DNA from: Abelmoschus esculentus
Taxonomy: Eukaryota; Streptophyta; Magnoliopsida; Malvales; Malvaceae
Direction of reading: 5' to 3'
NCBI GenBank assembly: GCA_035048815.1
Contig: JAUCBN010000035.1
Location: 10,552,501-10,616,500 of the forward strand
Length of the DNA: 64,000 nucleotides
Part shown: positions 1 through 12,600 of the stretch, piece by piece
Layout of the letters: every line of letters starts with the position of its first letter
Position numbering within the stretch: position 1 is the stretch's first letter
The notes under the pieces: generated by a model
Databases searched by the model: none
Seen by the model: the letters and a program-made list of their open reading frames with translations, nothing else
What the model was told of the DNA's origin: nothing
Position numbers and translations under genes: made by a program

Positions 1-942
1 TAATATTAGATGTTAGATCAGTTAAATAAAATTATATGTTTAAATAATATTCTTTAAAAAAGTAAAATATTAAAAAATTACTCATTACGATTTTCTATAA
101 TATACTATTTAAATTAATTAATTAATAAATTAATATTAAGTGAATTTAAGAAAATAGAAGTCAAACTAAATAAAAACTTTAACATAAACCATGAGGTCGA
201 GATTAATCTGTCAAGTGAATCAGATTAGGATACTCAATCGACCAAAAAGGGAATGGTACGGATCAGTAGTTTGCGCAAAATATCTGATTATTCCGTTTCA
301 GTTTTGATTTTAATATCGAACCTAATAAAATTCGATTAATTTTTATTTAGTATTAATTTTGGTAGGATCGAGATTGAATCTAAAATTTAGGTTTCGATTA
401 TAATCTGGTACCCGGTTTTTCCCATGTTACGTACAAATTATTTTAAAAACATCATTGGCAATAAAGGGTTAACTACTTTTTTGGTTGCTCAACTTTGTCT
501 CTATTTTTTGTTTAGGTCATACAACTATAAAAAAAATTCTATTTCATCACTAAACTTTCGAGTTTAGCTGGTTTTGATTGCTTAGTCGTTAATTCTTTAA
601 CGACGTTTAATTTGGGGGGTGACCTTGTAGAAGACCCCTTAACACTTTAATTTCAAAATTAGATTTAGAAGTTCTGATTCACCAATGAGAGTATTTTGTT
701 TCGAAACAGACTGATCGAGAGGTTCAAAAGGAGGGGAAATAATATATCTGGAGTCTATACTCTATAGTATCAAAAGATGGGAGTTGTGATAGGGTAAAGA
801 TAAGGTGGAAGCTTTCATTTGAGTTTTTATCAATTTTGAGAATAACCAAACTAAGAAGAAACATGAAGAAAAAGGAATGTTTTAGTATCAATTATGTTGC
901 AAGTGATGACCAGTGATGTAGGAAAAAGACTCGGGTTAGAGG
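1..942. other. AT-rich intergenic DNA
   Basis: I see no gene here. About 470-615 has the look of a worn plant MITE, with phrases such as TTGGTTGCTCAACTTTG and paired GTTAA/TTAAC tracts, but I could not define its ends or a target duplication. Confidence 0.5.
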
Positions 943-1405
943 TGAACGTTTGATAGAATAAAATAAAATAATAATAATTTATCGAGTTGAAATATCATAT
1001 TTTATGACTCAAATTTTATTTAAATTTTTTCAATTCGATTCAAATTTTTGAATTCCTAAATAAATTTAGTTATAATTATTTATCATGTATTCATGTTATA
1101 GTATATTTTGATTTTAATTTAAATGACATCCTTTAATCTTATAAGATATGTATATATTTATAATATTTTTCTTATATATGAAATATATTTCTTCATTTTT
1201 ATATTAGTATATATATCAAGAAAATTAAGCGACTCGGTTCGAACTTAAAAATTAATAACCTAATTATTAAAACTTTCAAATTATTCAAGTTATTTGAATA
1301 TCGATTTTACAACTTAAACTTTATTTGAAATTTCTAAAATCGAGTCAAACTAATCAAATCAAGTTTTTATGCCTCGAGTCAAACTTGAGAATATATTAAA
1401 GAGGT
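943..1405 (-). mobile_element. Degenerate hAT-like MITE remnant
   Basis: The stretch is AT-rich and studded with TCGAGTC/GACTCGA and TTCAAGTTATTTGAAT-type phrases. The same phrases, in opposite orientation, mark the better-preserved copies at 41810-42820 and 60882-61350. The right end (about 1360-1400) resembles the reverse complement of the start of the 60882 copy. Terminal repeats and target duplication are not recognisable, so the limits are approximate. Confidence 0.35.
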
Positions 1406-1454
1406 TTTTTAGAGATTTTGAAGGTGATCAAAATAATTTAAAGAAACCAAAGAG

Positions 1455-1870
1455 CAGTTTTTAACTCAAGTGTTTCGATATACCTCCTAGGTATTTCGAT
1501 ATTGCTAAGCTTTTCAAAGGTAAAATTACACGCGTCTCGATATAGTCCAAGACCATTTCGATATCATTTGTCTCTGTAAGATTTGGTTTCGATACAACAA
1601 ACACTCATTTCGATACGCCAGTACCGAAACCTATTTTAGGTATTTCGATACACCTCTAACAACTTTATGAAAACCCCAATGATTTTATATAAAAAAAGCC
1701 TAAGAGTCGTATCGAAATAGCTTTTTAGAAGTTTTGATACATTGAGCTAACGGTATCGATACCATTACAAAGTGTTTCGATACTGATTCTTAAATGCAGG
1801 TTCAACTGCTATTTCCTAAACTAGCAGTATCGAAACGACTTCTACGCGTTTCGATACCACATGCAACAGA
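1455..1870 (+). repeat. Cluster of TCGATAC/GTATCGA motifs in the Copia LTR
   Basis: More than ten near-copies of TTTCGATAC or GTATCGAAA fall within about 400 bp, on both strands. The best palindromic copy is GGTATCGATACC near 1750. The same kind of cluster is in the other copy of this LTR (34990-35360) and in unrelated Gypsy LTRs of the window. Confidence 0.7.
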
Positions 1871-2520
1871 AATAAAAATTTGCCTTGAAACCAGTACCAA
1901 ATCAATTCCGAAAGTCACCAACGGCGTAATACCTGAATTTCGTTCAGATATTTGAGCATAAATAAGATCACAAATAAATAACAATCGATAAATAATACCA
2001 TGTAAATAAATAAATAAATAACATTAAAAAAATAAAAAATAATAAAATAAAATAAATTGGTTACTAGGAAAATTGGTTACCAAGTGGTGGGGGTTAATTT
2101 TAGTTATTAATTATGGGCAATGATGATGGCAGAAGAAGACCGTTTTCATGGAGATAACTATCACCAAACCGAAAAAGAGAGGGGGCGCTTCTTCTTTTTC
2201 TCCAATTCATAACCTTCATAGCCAAAAAAAGAGCTTCATCGATCCACCCATCTCATCCAAGGAGCCGAAATCACACACCAAATGGGTGCCACTCAACCTC
2301 TCCCAATCCGAACTCTCCTTTCCCCTCCTTCGTTCCCTCCAACTTGAAACTCGCTTCAAGCTTCCTCTACCCATCAACAATGACATCAATTCTCGCAAAG
2401 AAACAAAAGAAGACCAAACTGAAAGAGTTGAAAACCCTAGATCAGTCAACACCACTACATTTTCCTCCAGTTTTCCACTGACCTCTATTCTGCTCTGGGA
2501 ATTTCCCATTGAAAATTCTT

Positions 2521-2668
2521 GAAGGATGCTGCCGAACTAACATTGGTGGATTCCATGTCACCGACTATTTGAAGCAACTGCTTTTCCTTTAAGTATCTTC
2601 ATCATATGGCTAGATTTAAGTGAAAAAGATTGAAGACTTGAAGATGGACGGGTCCGAAGCTTCCAAAG
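2521..2668 (+). pseudogene. Actin-related protein 5 (ARP5) gene fragment
   Basis: From 2521 the frame reads CCRTNIGGFHVTDYLKQLL, followed after a one-base frameshift near 2590 by KYLHHMARF, a stop where the family has Trp, and another one-base shift leading into IEDLKM. This matches a conserved internal stretch of plant ARP5, a nuclear actin-related subunit of the INO80 chromatin remodeller. The fragment is about 50 codons with two frameshifts and a stop, so it is not functional. The open frame before it (2148-2522, starting MEITITKPKKRG) is not recognisable to me and may be a second captured fragment or chance. It sits inside an insertion within a Copia LTR, which suggests capture and dispersal by a transposon; that last point is inference. 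Confidence 0.62.
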
Positions 2669-3247
2669 GATTGCCCTACTCCAAGTTCTCCTCGTACTAA
2701 CCGAGTAAGTCATGGACTTGACGGCTGCAACTTTGATCCTTCTGTATCGCCGGAAGATAATTATAGTAACCTTTTAATTGAGTAATTGTCTTAAAGTAGT
2801 TCATTACTTGTTAAATGCTCGAATTTTATACTAATTATAGTAACCTTATTAATGTTTTATTAAATTATTTAAATTATTTGTATGCATATTTTAAAACTAT
2901 ATAATATATTTGTTTAGGACAACACCTAATTTACAAGTAGTTAAGTAAATTCGAGCCCCTTAAGGTTAGTCACTTTAATTAAATAATTAATTTTAAATAT
3001 GAAGACACACTAAGTGATCAGTGTATATTTCGGATACACTAAGTGATCAGTGTTTTGACGTAATATTATGATCAAGAGTATACTCTGGTATCGCACTCGA
3101 CATGCTATCGAAACATAGAAAATAAAAAATAATTAATTGATGGAGCCTAATAGGTTAGAAAATATTTAATTGATGGAGTCTAATAGGTTAGAACTTAAAA
3201 TTGATAAGATAATAACTGGTCATGCATTTCAAACCTTCTAGAGCAGA

Positions 3248-3326
3248 ATTTATATTTCTTTAAATACGAGTTAAGGTTTCTTATTATAGGACTTCTTATT
3301 TCAACTCGTATTTAAAAGAAATTTAT
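3248..3326. repeat. Inverted repeat with ~20-bp arms
   Basis: TTTAAATACGAGTT near 3259-3272 is mirrored by AACTCGTATTTAAA at 3303-3316, and the pairing extends outward through a TTTC/GAAA tract with one extra base. The loop is about 30 bp. It could form a cruciform or an RNA hairpin. Its role is unknown. Confidence 0.7.
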
Positions 3327-4213
3327 TTTCTTATCCAAAAGGATATCTCATTCGGATGATATTCATCTGACAATGACGAAATAAATTAATGTTATTATTT
3401 GAAATGCCAAAATGTCACGTGTAATTAATGAGGTACCAATCTCGGACGCTCGTACGGGTAACCGATTCTAAACCCAAATATTTTAAAAATGAATCTTTAG
3501 TTTATTTTATGGTATCCGGTCTACCTAAGTGGTTGTGGTGACTCTAAGTCATTTTAAGATTCAAATAATACATGTTTTTAACATGACCCCGATTTTTATA
3601 ATTAATCAATTTTCCAAATCACTCGTCAGGCTATTTTTTACACCATTGGTTTTAAAATGGTCACGACAAACGGCTAGAAGCTCATTTAGGATGATAAAAG
3701 GAAGGCTCAAGCATCATGTAGAGACTAATGCTCTCATTGTAACAATAATATGATCAAACAATTGTCTTAGTGCTTAATTTTTCATTCTTAGGTAGACAAA
3801 CACTTGTGAGCTTAATGTTTATGTATGCTCAAGTGTATTAGAATTGAGTGAGAGCTTAGTTGCAAACAATTAGCCTTATTAGAAGGATTAACAAATTTGC
3901 TTAAAATTTTCTCTTGTTGAGAGGTTTCTTAGAGTTCGGGTTGTGAACTTTGGATGCTTGATTCGGGAATGAAATCAAGGTTGTAAGGTTAGCCCTTTAG
4001 CCTCAAAAGGACAAAATTCTTAGTGAATTTGGGAAATCCTTAATAGGAAGCTAAGTTAGTGGATGTAAGACTTGGCTTGAAAGTTCGAATCACTCTAAAT
4101 CATTGTATTCATTGTTTTATCTTTTTGCTTCCACCAAAAATCACCTAAATTAACATTTCTCTATCAATTGGTAAAATAAATAGGTTGTGCATCGAGCCAT
4201 ATCAAGCATAACA

Positions 4214-7200
4214 TTGTTTGAAATAAAATTTAAATAAAATATTTATTTTTTAAATAATTTATCAATTATTTATTATTTAATTTTTAAATAATTCAATAAT
4301 TATTTTTTTTAAACCCTACATCCTAAACATGAAACATGAAACCCAAAACCTTAAAACTTAATCCTTAAATAACAAACTCTAAATCTAGAATAATAAATCC
4401 CGGAGAGTTTTATCGATAAATAATAGGAAAATAAAAATGATATATTAGATATTTAAAAGGTAAAAGGTAAAAAAAAAAAAAAAAAAAAAAATCTAAAAGT
4501 AAAGGATAATCTTTGCACCGGTCACATCAAACTTTTTTTACCAAAAATATTTTACGGTCTATTATAAAAAAAATCTGGAAAAATTATCAAAATACAATCC
4601 AAAAATCCAAAAGTCAATAATCATCTTTTACACCTATTTTAAAAATATGATTTGTTACAAATTATACAGATAATACAAAAAATATTTGGAATTAATTATT
4701 TTTGTTTGACTAGCTATCTTTATCCTTATAATTCAATTTGAAATTTTAAATTAGTTGGAGTAAATGAGATTTTGTAAAGATTATTATCTCTACTATTTGA
4801 TATTTGTACCTAAACTTTAAATTTTAAATTATATTTTTTTATTTAAGTTATTTAATAAATTTTTTTAAATCTTGTTATTTTTTTATTTTTCTTCTTTAAT
4901 AAAAACAATAATCAATTAAATTTTAACTTTCTTTTCGGATGTATAAAATAAAAAAAAAAACGTTGTTAATTTTAAAAGTGATGGTCTACTTTACAATTAC
5001 ACTAGTCGAGACGAAATTGTTTCTAAGATTAGTCTACCACGAAAACAATAACATTAATTTCATAATTGTTTTTGATCTTCGATAAACATAAATTAAAAAA
5101 ATAAGATTTATAAGGATTAACATACAAACACCAATCATCCACATAAACATTCATAGAACATACCACAAGATAAAAATATATCATGAAAACAAAATAAAAA
5201 TATACCGTAAAGATCAAAGAAATACAAAACAAATAAAATTATATATAAAAAATATATAAATCACCAGTGAAAACATGATTAATACTAATTAATAATGATA
5301 AAACAGAAAAATTATATATTTGCGTGGCTTGGGTTCAAGTGTAGTAGAAAATTAATAATGATAAAACTATATTAAACATTAATAACTTGTTTGTTAAAAA
5401 TGTTATAATTGATATTTTTATATAGTAAATAAAGATAAAAAATTAAAATATATAATTTTCTTAAAATAATCATTATTTGATCCCGTCATGATGTGAATTC
5501 ATTTTCAAAACATCTATAATTGAATCCACCAATAACCAATTAACACTCTAATTATATTGTACCATCAAAGTATTTTAATATATTTTTAATCTTCTTAATG
5601 TTTTCATTTTTATTTTTAAATGATTTTATATATTTTATATTTTTCTATAAAATTATTTACAAATATAAAATATTAAATCACGATTTTTTTTATGTCTTGA
5701 ATCCACGACCTTGAAAAACTTCTAAAAATTTTGATTACTTAATTATTAAAACATTAGTTATCTATGGTTAAATTAATTATATATTTTGTTAATAGATTTA
5801 TGTGATTAATATTTTAGTTGTAATTTTTAATGATTTTAACAGACAATTCAATAATTCTTAATATAGTTTTATAATATTTAAACAATGTTAAGACTTTCTA
5901 ATTTTTTATAATTTTTAATAATTCATAGTTTCAATATATTTTTATTTTAAAAAATGATTAATATTTTTCTACTTTTTAAAATATTTTTTTATTTTCCGTA
6001 TTTTTTATATTTTAAATATTTTTAGTAAAATTTCATAATTTTAGTTTTTTTTTTAATTTCAAAATATCTTTCAAAATTTTTAAGTATTATTTTAAAAAAT
6101 CTTTAAAATTTAGGATAAATTTGAACGGAGGTCCTTATATTTAAATCTTATTCTATTTTAATTAGTTATTTTAAACATATTATTCTTGCCATTTATGTTT
6201 TTTTATCATCTTAACTTCTATTACGAGGATAACAGAGATCAGATATGGCATATAAAATAATCCACCTTGTACGTGAATGGTAAGCGACTGTGAGGAGAGC
6301 ATTTTGAGAGATCGTTCAGGATCCCGATTAACCTGAGGTCTTAAGTTAAAATTAATATTTTTATATATAAATTATAAATAAATCTAATAATAAAAATAAT
6401 ATGTTTTAAATATTAAATTAATTGTTTAAACTAATGAGATGAATAGAAATTCTTTTTTCGATGTTATTTTTTATGTCGAATATTAAAAAATTTAAGACCT
6501 AACCCTAAATTCTTTATCATAAATTTTAAACATTTCACCTATACCTTAAGCTTTAATCTTAAATCACAATTTTAAACTTTAAATTTATTTTTTATCCTTT
6601 GTGCATAAACTATTTATTAAAAAGGGTAAAAAATTTAGTTTTCGTTAGGCTCAAAAATTTCTGACACGCCTGAGATCGGTAACACACACATGGCTTGTTT
6701 ACCGCCCACTTCGTAAAACCATTGACCCTCTCGTTCAAATCGTCGGAAATGTTACTCCGGTCTCGTAATAGCTGGTGACGGAGCCACTCCTTCTTACATA
6801 AACTACGTTTATCTCCAATCCAAAACGGAGCTGATCCTTAATTCGAGCCGGTTGTTGGCCACCACTTTTTGATGGAGACACTGTGTTAACATCAACAATG
6901 GTGATGAAGATATATTTCCTTCCTGTGCTTCTTCATTATCGGCCTTGTTAATGTTCACACTCATTTCCACATTCTTTAAAAACCCTTTGTTTTAATATTC
7001 ACCGTCTAGCTTCTACTAAAATCCCTAGTTTTCCGACGCCACTAAAACCTTAATTGCTCACTCATTTGTCTTCCTTTTATCTTTTACGTTTCGAATCTTT
7101 CGGGTTTTACTTCCACTGTTTTTTCTTCTTCCGTGCTGTTGATTTGGCATTTTTCTTACAATCGTATTTTTTACTTAGCTCTGTAAGTTCATGTTTCTTC

Positions 7201-7266
7201 TGATTTCCTAAAGGTTGTTTCTTTTCGATTTTATACTTATTGTTTTGGGTGTACTGATATAAACAC
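4214..7266. other. AT-rich intergenic DNA, no supported gene
   Basis: The stretch is very AT-rich, with a 20+ A tract near 4470 and degenerate AAACCCTA-like strings near 4310-4400 and 6495-6600. About 6640-7230 is less AT-rich and looks like promoter or leader DNA, with CT-rich tracts and a possible donor near 7180, but I could not find an open frame or recognise a product. It may be the stub of a decayed gene cut off by the Copia 3' end that follows. Confidence 0.5.
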
Positions 7267-7501
7267 TGTTATGATACAACATAAGTTTTTTGTTTCTAAA
7301 ATGCTCCTTGATACAACTGGAAAAACAACAGTGTCTATTTCCTTGGTTACAAGACTTTTGTGTGGAAAATGTTATCTTTCATTCATATATTTAATAGGAA
7401 TACAAAGTATCTTTATATACACAATAACTCTACTAAAAAAACAGATTAACCGAAAGTATAACAGTTGTAACAGTCATCTAATCTACTATCTATTTTTAAC
7501 A
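7267..7501 (-). mobile_element. Copia 3' LTR (minus strand)
   Basis: Read on the minus strand, the block begins TGTTA at 7501 and ends TAACA at 7267, a typical LTR pair of short inverted ends. It carries a TATAAAG-like promoter word in the middle. A purine stretch (AACTTAGGGA) lies immediately upstream on the minus strand, as a polypurine tract would. It directly follows a Copia RNase H remnant in the same orientation. The outer end is inferred from the TGTTA..TAACA symmetry. Confidence 0.55.
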
Positions 7502-7544
7502 TTCCCTAAGTTTGGGATTGAAAAAAATGTTTTTAATTCTTAAC

Positions 7545-7770
7545 TTCTCAATAAATGTCGATGTTGTTAAATGCTTAGTGCCTTGGTCAGAATGTTTGCA
7601 AGCTATTCACTTGAAGAAATGTGTTCAGTTTTAATCAAATCTTGTTGAATCTTCTCTCGTACAAAATAACAATCAATCTCTATATATTTAGTTCTCTCAT
7701 GAAACACTGGATTTGTTGCAATATGCAATGTTGCCTTATAGTCATCTATGGTCTCAACTAATCAGATTTA
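7545..7770 (-). pseudogene. Copia RNase H C-terminal remnant
   Basis: On the minus strand from about 7766 the frame reads DDYKATLHIATNPVFHERT, then KYIEIDCYFVREKI, then LANILTKAL. This is the well-known C-terminal end of the Ty1/Copia RNase H domain, which degrades the RNA strand of the RNA-DNA hybrid during reverse transcription. One stop replaces the residue before LANILTKAL. Only the last 65 or so codons remain; the rest of pol is absent, so this is a truncated 3' end attached to the LTR at 7267-7501. Confidence 0.75.
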
Positions 7771-9609
7771 TCCCTCTCATATTTTTAAAGGTGAATCATC
7801 ATCTCTTTTTTACTTGTAATAGATGAGTGGGTAATTATCAGTTAGTCACTTAAAGATGAACGGACCCGATTGATTGAGATCATGAATGATGTGGTGGAAA
7901 GGGTTCCTGATATAACCTCTCATTCTTACCGATTGGATTAATCGAGCCATACAAATTTAGTTTTTAGAATCGTTTTTTCTATTTGTAAATTAGTAGACTT
8001 CGAACTCGACATCGAAGAGTATCGTTGAACTGAGATTTTAGTAGTCTTTTTTAGGGCACAATATTTCTATTTATTGAGTTGTATATTTATAAGATATTAT
8101 ATCGTTAATTCTTTAATTTTTTTTATCATTCAAATCTTTTTGTTATATGATATTTCGAAATTGAAGCTCTGTGTTTTGTTATCTCTGTGATACTTATTTA
8201 ATGATCTTATAATCTGAACATTTATGATGGAAATATATTAAATTATTTGATTAAACTATAATTTTTAATTATGACGGGTTGAATAGGTGATTTAATACGA
8301 TACTTTGGATTCTCAAATCGTATATGAATGTCACATTATTAATTATGATGAATCATCAAAAGTGAAGATGGGGTCATTGCAGAAGTTTTATAAAATTAAG
8401 TCAAACAAGTACATAAAATCTTTGTGTTGGATATAAAATTGATATGCTGGAAATATTTAACAGGCGTAAATTGTTTATTTTTTTCTCATGCATTTATTTG
8501 TGTCTCTGTTTTAAATTAGAGGGTTTAGTGTGTAGGGTTTAAGATTTAACGTTAAGAGTTATGGTTAAAGTTTAAAGAGTTAAGGGTAAAGTATATTTTT
8601 TAGGGTGTAAGGTGTAGGGTTTAGGATATAAAAAATTAAGGTTAGAGTTTAAAATTTATTATTTTAAAAATTTTAATATGAACCACAAAATGATACATAA
8701 AAAAGAGGTAGATGATTTTTGTCCATATTATTTAATTCAACAAAGTTGAAAATTGACCTACCTTGCTGCATCCAATTGACCAGGGCTATTGCTTGCCACA
8801 GAGTTTGAATAATAGGTAAGACTTTCCAGCAATTAAAAATTGTTTTTGCTACTTTAACCACATATCTTATTATTGGTAAGGCATAATGATAAAAAAAATA
8901 TGTTTAATATATATTTTCATTTATATTTTTTAAGTAATTTAATCCTAGCGTTTGATTTTGGATCAAAATAAACTCTACACGAAAAAAAACTATTAATCAG
9001 CTAACGTTAAATAACATAAAATGATGTGATAAACCTAAAAATAGTGTACGTCGTGATAGCATTATCATTTAAACAAATATGCCGACTTTACACTAATCAA
9101 AAATAATTTCATAAAATTATATGAAATATATATTTTTTTTACTGCGTGTCATTTATTAGGTCATTCAAATTGTATAACGTAAGTTCACTAACGGTTTTCA
9201 TTCATGATGAGTCATTTTAACCCAAAAGAAAACATCATAGGTTAAATTACTTTAAAAAGAAAGGGGCCAAAGTGATCATTTAGTCAAATATTATGAGTAA
9301 TTTTTTACATCATACCTATTATTTATTATAGGTTAGTTTACTAGGTTATAAATGTTAAACATTATGAGTATTTTTGTTATGTCAAACGAGTCAAGTCAAA
9401 TTTTGATGGTTTCTATCTTGACTCAAAAAGTTATCGTACTTGATTTCGACCCACCTCAAAAATTTACGTATCCAACTCTAACCTGTAAAGAAGCTAATGA
9501 CAATTGAAGAAGAGATACAGATTCCACTAAGATGCCTTGTTGTAACATGGACAGTAAAGGAGCTATATGACATAATTTCCTTTACGACAAACATCTAAAT
9601 TTCATGAGG
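7771..9609. other. Intergenic DNA without a supported gene
   Basis: The stretch contains degenerate TTTAGGG-like strings (8515-8640), common in plant intergenic DNA. About 8880-9240 is similar in style to 60640-60870, with shared phrases around GTCAACTAACG, TTTCATAAAATTA and GTGTCATTT, so it is probably another worn MITE. About 9370-9480 has GAGTCAAGTCAA phrases like the hAT-type remnants. Nothing here can be annotated as a gene. Confidence 0.45.
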
Positions 9610-12600
9610 TGTAATCCCTACGATCCGGTCTAAACGTCACTTGACTCGAACGAGTTATATGAAAAATACCGAGGTTAATCTGAAGACTTGCCTCAATAAA
9701 CGACCATATTTTTTTCTTTTTATCTTATTTAGATAGTTTAATTAGATCTTACATGTTCATGCAAGGACTAAGTTTAATTGCAACGGAAACCATTAAGAAA
9801 CGAATCCTAATTTTAACCAAACAAGTTTAAGGGCCTAATTATGATTTCTAAGAATTAAAGGACTAAACATGAAATTAAGATTTACAATATATAATTAAGT
9901 ATATTTCATGCTTGCACTTAAATTTACAACTTAAAATAATGTCTACAAGTCATCTAATTGGTCTCTCAAAGTTTGGTGACTAAAACGTAAGGATTTCAAA
10001 CTATACTTCAACCTATAACGACTTTAACAGACAGGGGTATCGATACCCCAGGTCCCATTTCGATACCTGTGTTCACAGTAAAGAATGGTATCGAAACGTT
10101 GGCCTAGAGTATCAATACTCCTTCGATAACTCAATTGATGCCCTGCGCGACAAGCCCGCGTTTCGATATAGTTATGATCCCGTATCGATACCATTTGAAA
10201 CTGTAAGGACCGGTACAATACCAAGATCATGTGTATCGAAACAACTGCTTGTGTTCAACATACTGTTCCGAAACCAATTCATGTGATTTCGATACCCATG
10301 CCAATTTTTTTTAGAAAACCATTATATTTTTTCCTAGATATCGATACCCTATAAACAAGTATAGAAACCCTCTGCCCAAAAAGTAAAGATTACACAACTT
10401 TCATACCTTAGACGAAAAACAAAGGTTCTCTAGATGCATATAAGACCCTATAGGCATAAATCACACTTCAAACATCATCTCTAGATGCATAGTCACCTAA
10501 TTTCATATGCAAATCACATAATTCATAAGCATACTTCAACAATAACGAGCATGGTATATCATACTTTAAAATTAACATATAATGGAATCGAAAAATAACT
10601 CATTAACATAAAAGTATATCAAGTGTAGTATTCAAGCCAAAATAGCCAATAACACATAGGTTCACTAAGCTATCTTTTAAGCATAAACATCAAATATATA
10701 TAAGCATACGAATACAACAAGTCTTATCATCATAACAATATTCTTAACATGGTAACCCATCCTCATTGCTCTCTCACTACTACTAATGTTACAAAAGACA
10801 TATTTGAGCTCATATTTGGCGATTACATAGAATTCTTGCTTGCCCTTGCTGCCTCAACATCTTTATCCAGCATTACAAGGTAAAAGAGAAGGTTAAGCAT
10901 AAAGCTTAGTGAGAGAATAAAACACATTTAAAACTCATTTGAAAACATCTTGCAATACAGCCTATAATAAATCGGTTTCATCAATTTAAAACACATGTCA
11001 TGCTCTTTATAAAACAAAACGTTCATGACTTACAACGCCACTTTTAAAACTTAGTAATTATCATCAAACCATGGCTAACAATGTTATCATTAAAACCTAG
11101 TAAAAATATCTCTTTAAAATCACCTGCTTTATAAGTAAAAACACAAGTCTTACATGCTACTCACATAGCAATGCTTACATATGCATCTCAATGCACAAAT
11201 CTCAAGTCTTACATGCTACAACATAGCAAAGCTCAAATCACATGCATACCAATGCATAAAATCATATTAAAACACATGCATAATCCCATATGCAAACAAG
11301 TAATTACCATGACACGTATCTTTGAAAAACATTCACATATATTGATGCTAGTGATCCAATTTATATTACTTCAGATCGTTAAGATAAACGGACAACCGCA
11401 TGATAGTACTATTCCTAGAGCATGAGCATGTTAATACTACTCTCAACATGAAAATCTCACATTGGTGTCTGATGACATTACTACTCTTATCAACTGGATG
11501 TGACAGTACTACTCCTATCACACACCATTAGAATAAAAGTCAAAATGCAACACATAAGAAATTTTCACACGTACAATTTTTGAATATTTATAGTGCACTC
11601 TAGATACTATTGATCGATCAACTTATCCCATAAGGTTCATCACTTTACTAGTAAATATATTATCAAAAATCAATGTTCAAAACTTAATTCAAAATATAAT
11701 TCAAATCACATGTATCTCACTTTTCACGTATCACTTGCAAAACCCGATAAAACCACTTTTATCTTATTTTTCAAAATAAAACCATGGGAACATTGAATGC
11801 ATATAAAATCTCTATAAAAATAATCTCATTAGCATTTATATACATACATAATCACATATGCACAACACAATAAGAGCATGACAAATAACATAATAAAAAT
11901 ACGGCGTAATATGCGAACCTTTAAAAAAACAATACTTTAAACTTACTTTGGAGTGTAGGAAGGTTTCTCACACCTTCTTCACACCCCAAACCTTTGAAAA
12001 ATCAAGTAAAACATTGTCGAAGCAGCCCACTCGCCAATAATAGTTTCTTGTCTGACAAGTTACTGAAATATCACTCGATCACTTCAAACTTGATCCTCTA
12101 GTTCTTGATCTATTTCAAGAATCAAAACCAAAGGATTTAATGCTCCTAAACGCTCATAAACATCCCTTAATTCGGATCAATACACAACAACCCTTAAAAC
12201 TCTTAACCGAAAACTTTCCAAAAACTACCAAACTTCTCCTAAACCTATAGTCCGGGATTAGGGACTTTAATAACAGATTATAAACATCCCAACATGTTCA
12301 AAGTCAACAATTTAAGACCCAAAAATAATGAGTAAAACCCTTGAATGAAAATTATAGGGTTTTATCAAAAACCGATTTTTCTTAAACCAAAAGAGTAAAA
12401 ACGTTTTTACCAAGCCAATAACTTGGGAATTTCAATAAAAAACCTTTTAAAATCAGAAGATTGAATGTTTCTTACCTCTAAGTCTGACCCAACTAACTTT
12501 CATGGTTTTTGAGAGAGAAAACGAGTGAAAAACAAGGTTTTTGAAGAAGGAAAAATTATAAATAATTATTATAACGAAAATTAATAAAAAGAAATTAAGT

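Larger units (their letters stand above)
1910..3660. mobile_element. Unclassified insertion inside the Copia LTR
   Basis: Alignment of the two Copia LTR copies breaks near 1910 and resumes near 3655. The two breakpoints carry similar words (GTCACCAACGGC on the left, GTCACGACAAACGGC on the right), as a worn target duplication would leave. The insert holds an ARP5 gene fragment (2521-2668), an open frame of unknown origin just before it, a duplicated ACACTAAGTGATCAGTGT word (3007 and 3036), and a hairpin at 3248-3326. Its right part (about 3440-3560) resembles the end of a plant Gypsy LTR. I cannot assign a class. Confidence 0.4.
1395..4213 (+). mobile_element. Copia-type LTR copy, 5'-truncated and interrupted
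   Basis: The segments 1395-1905 and 3660-4213 match, in opposite orientation, the Copia LTR at 34376-35536. Shared landmarks are the GTTTCGATACAACAAACACTC phrase region near 1590, the AGACAAACACTTGTGA phrase near 3795, the CTTTAGCCTCAAAAGGAC block near 4000, and the end GTGCATCGAGCC..CA near 4213. The first part of the LTR (the TG end) is missing or unrecognisable. The middle, about 1910-3660, is foreign and is listed separately. No coding part of the element is visible beside it. Confidence 0.55.

Noticed and set aside
6640..7230. Possible 5' end of a host gene (CT-rich leader, possible donor near 7180)
   Set aside because: No start codon with a sustained frame and no recognisable exon downstream, where a Copia remnant lies. 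Kept only as a remark in the intergenic entry.
7271..7543. 90-codon plus-strand frame
   Set aside because: It is antisense to a Copia LTR and polypurine region.
8510..8640. Telomere-like TTTAGGG strings
   Set aside because: Units are irregular (TTTAGTG, GTTTAAG, GTGTAGGG) and not tandem. Such degenerate AAACCCTA/TTTAGGG text is common in plant DNA, also near 4310 and 6495 here.
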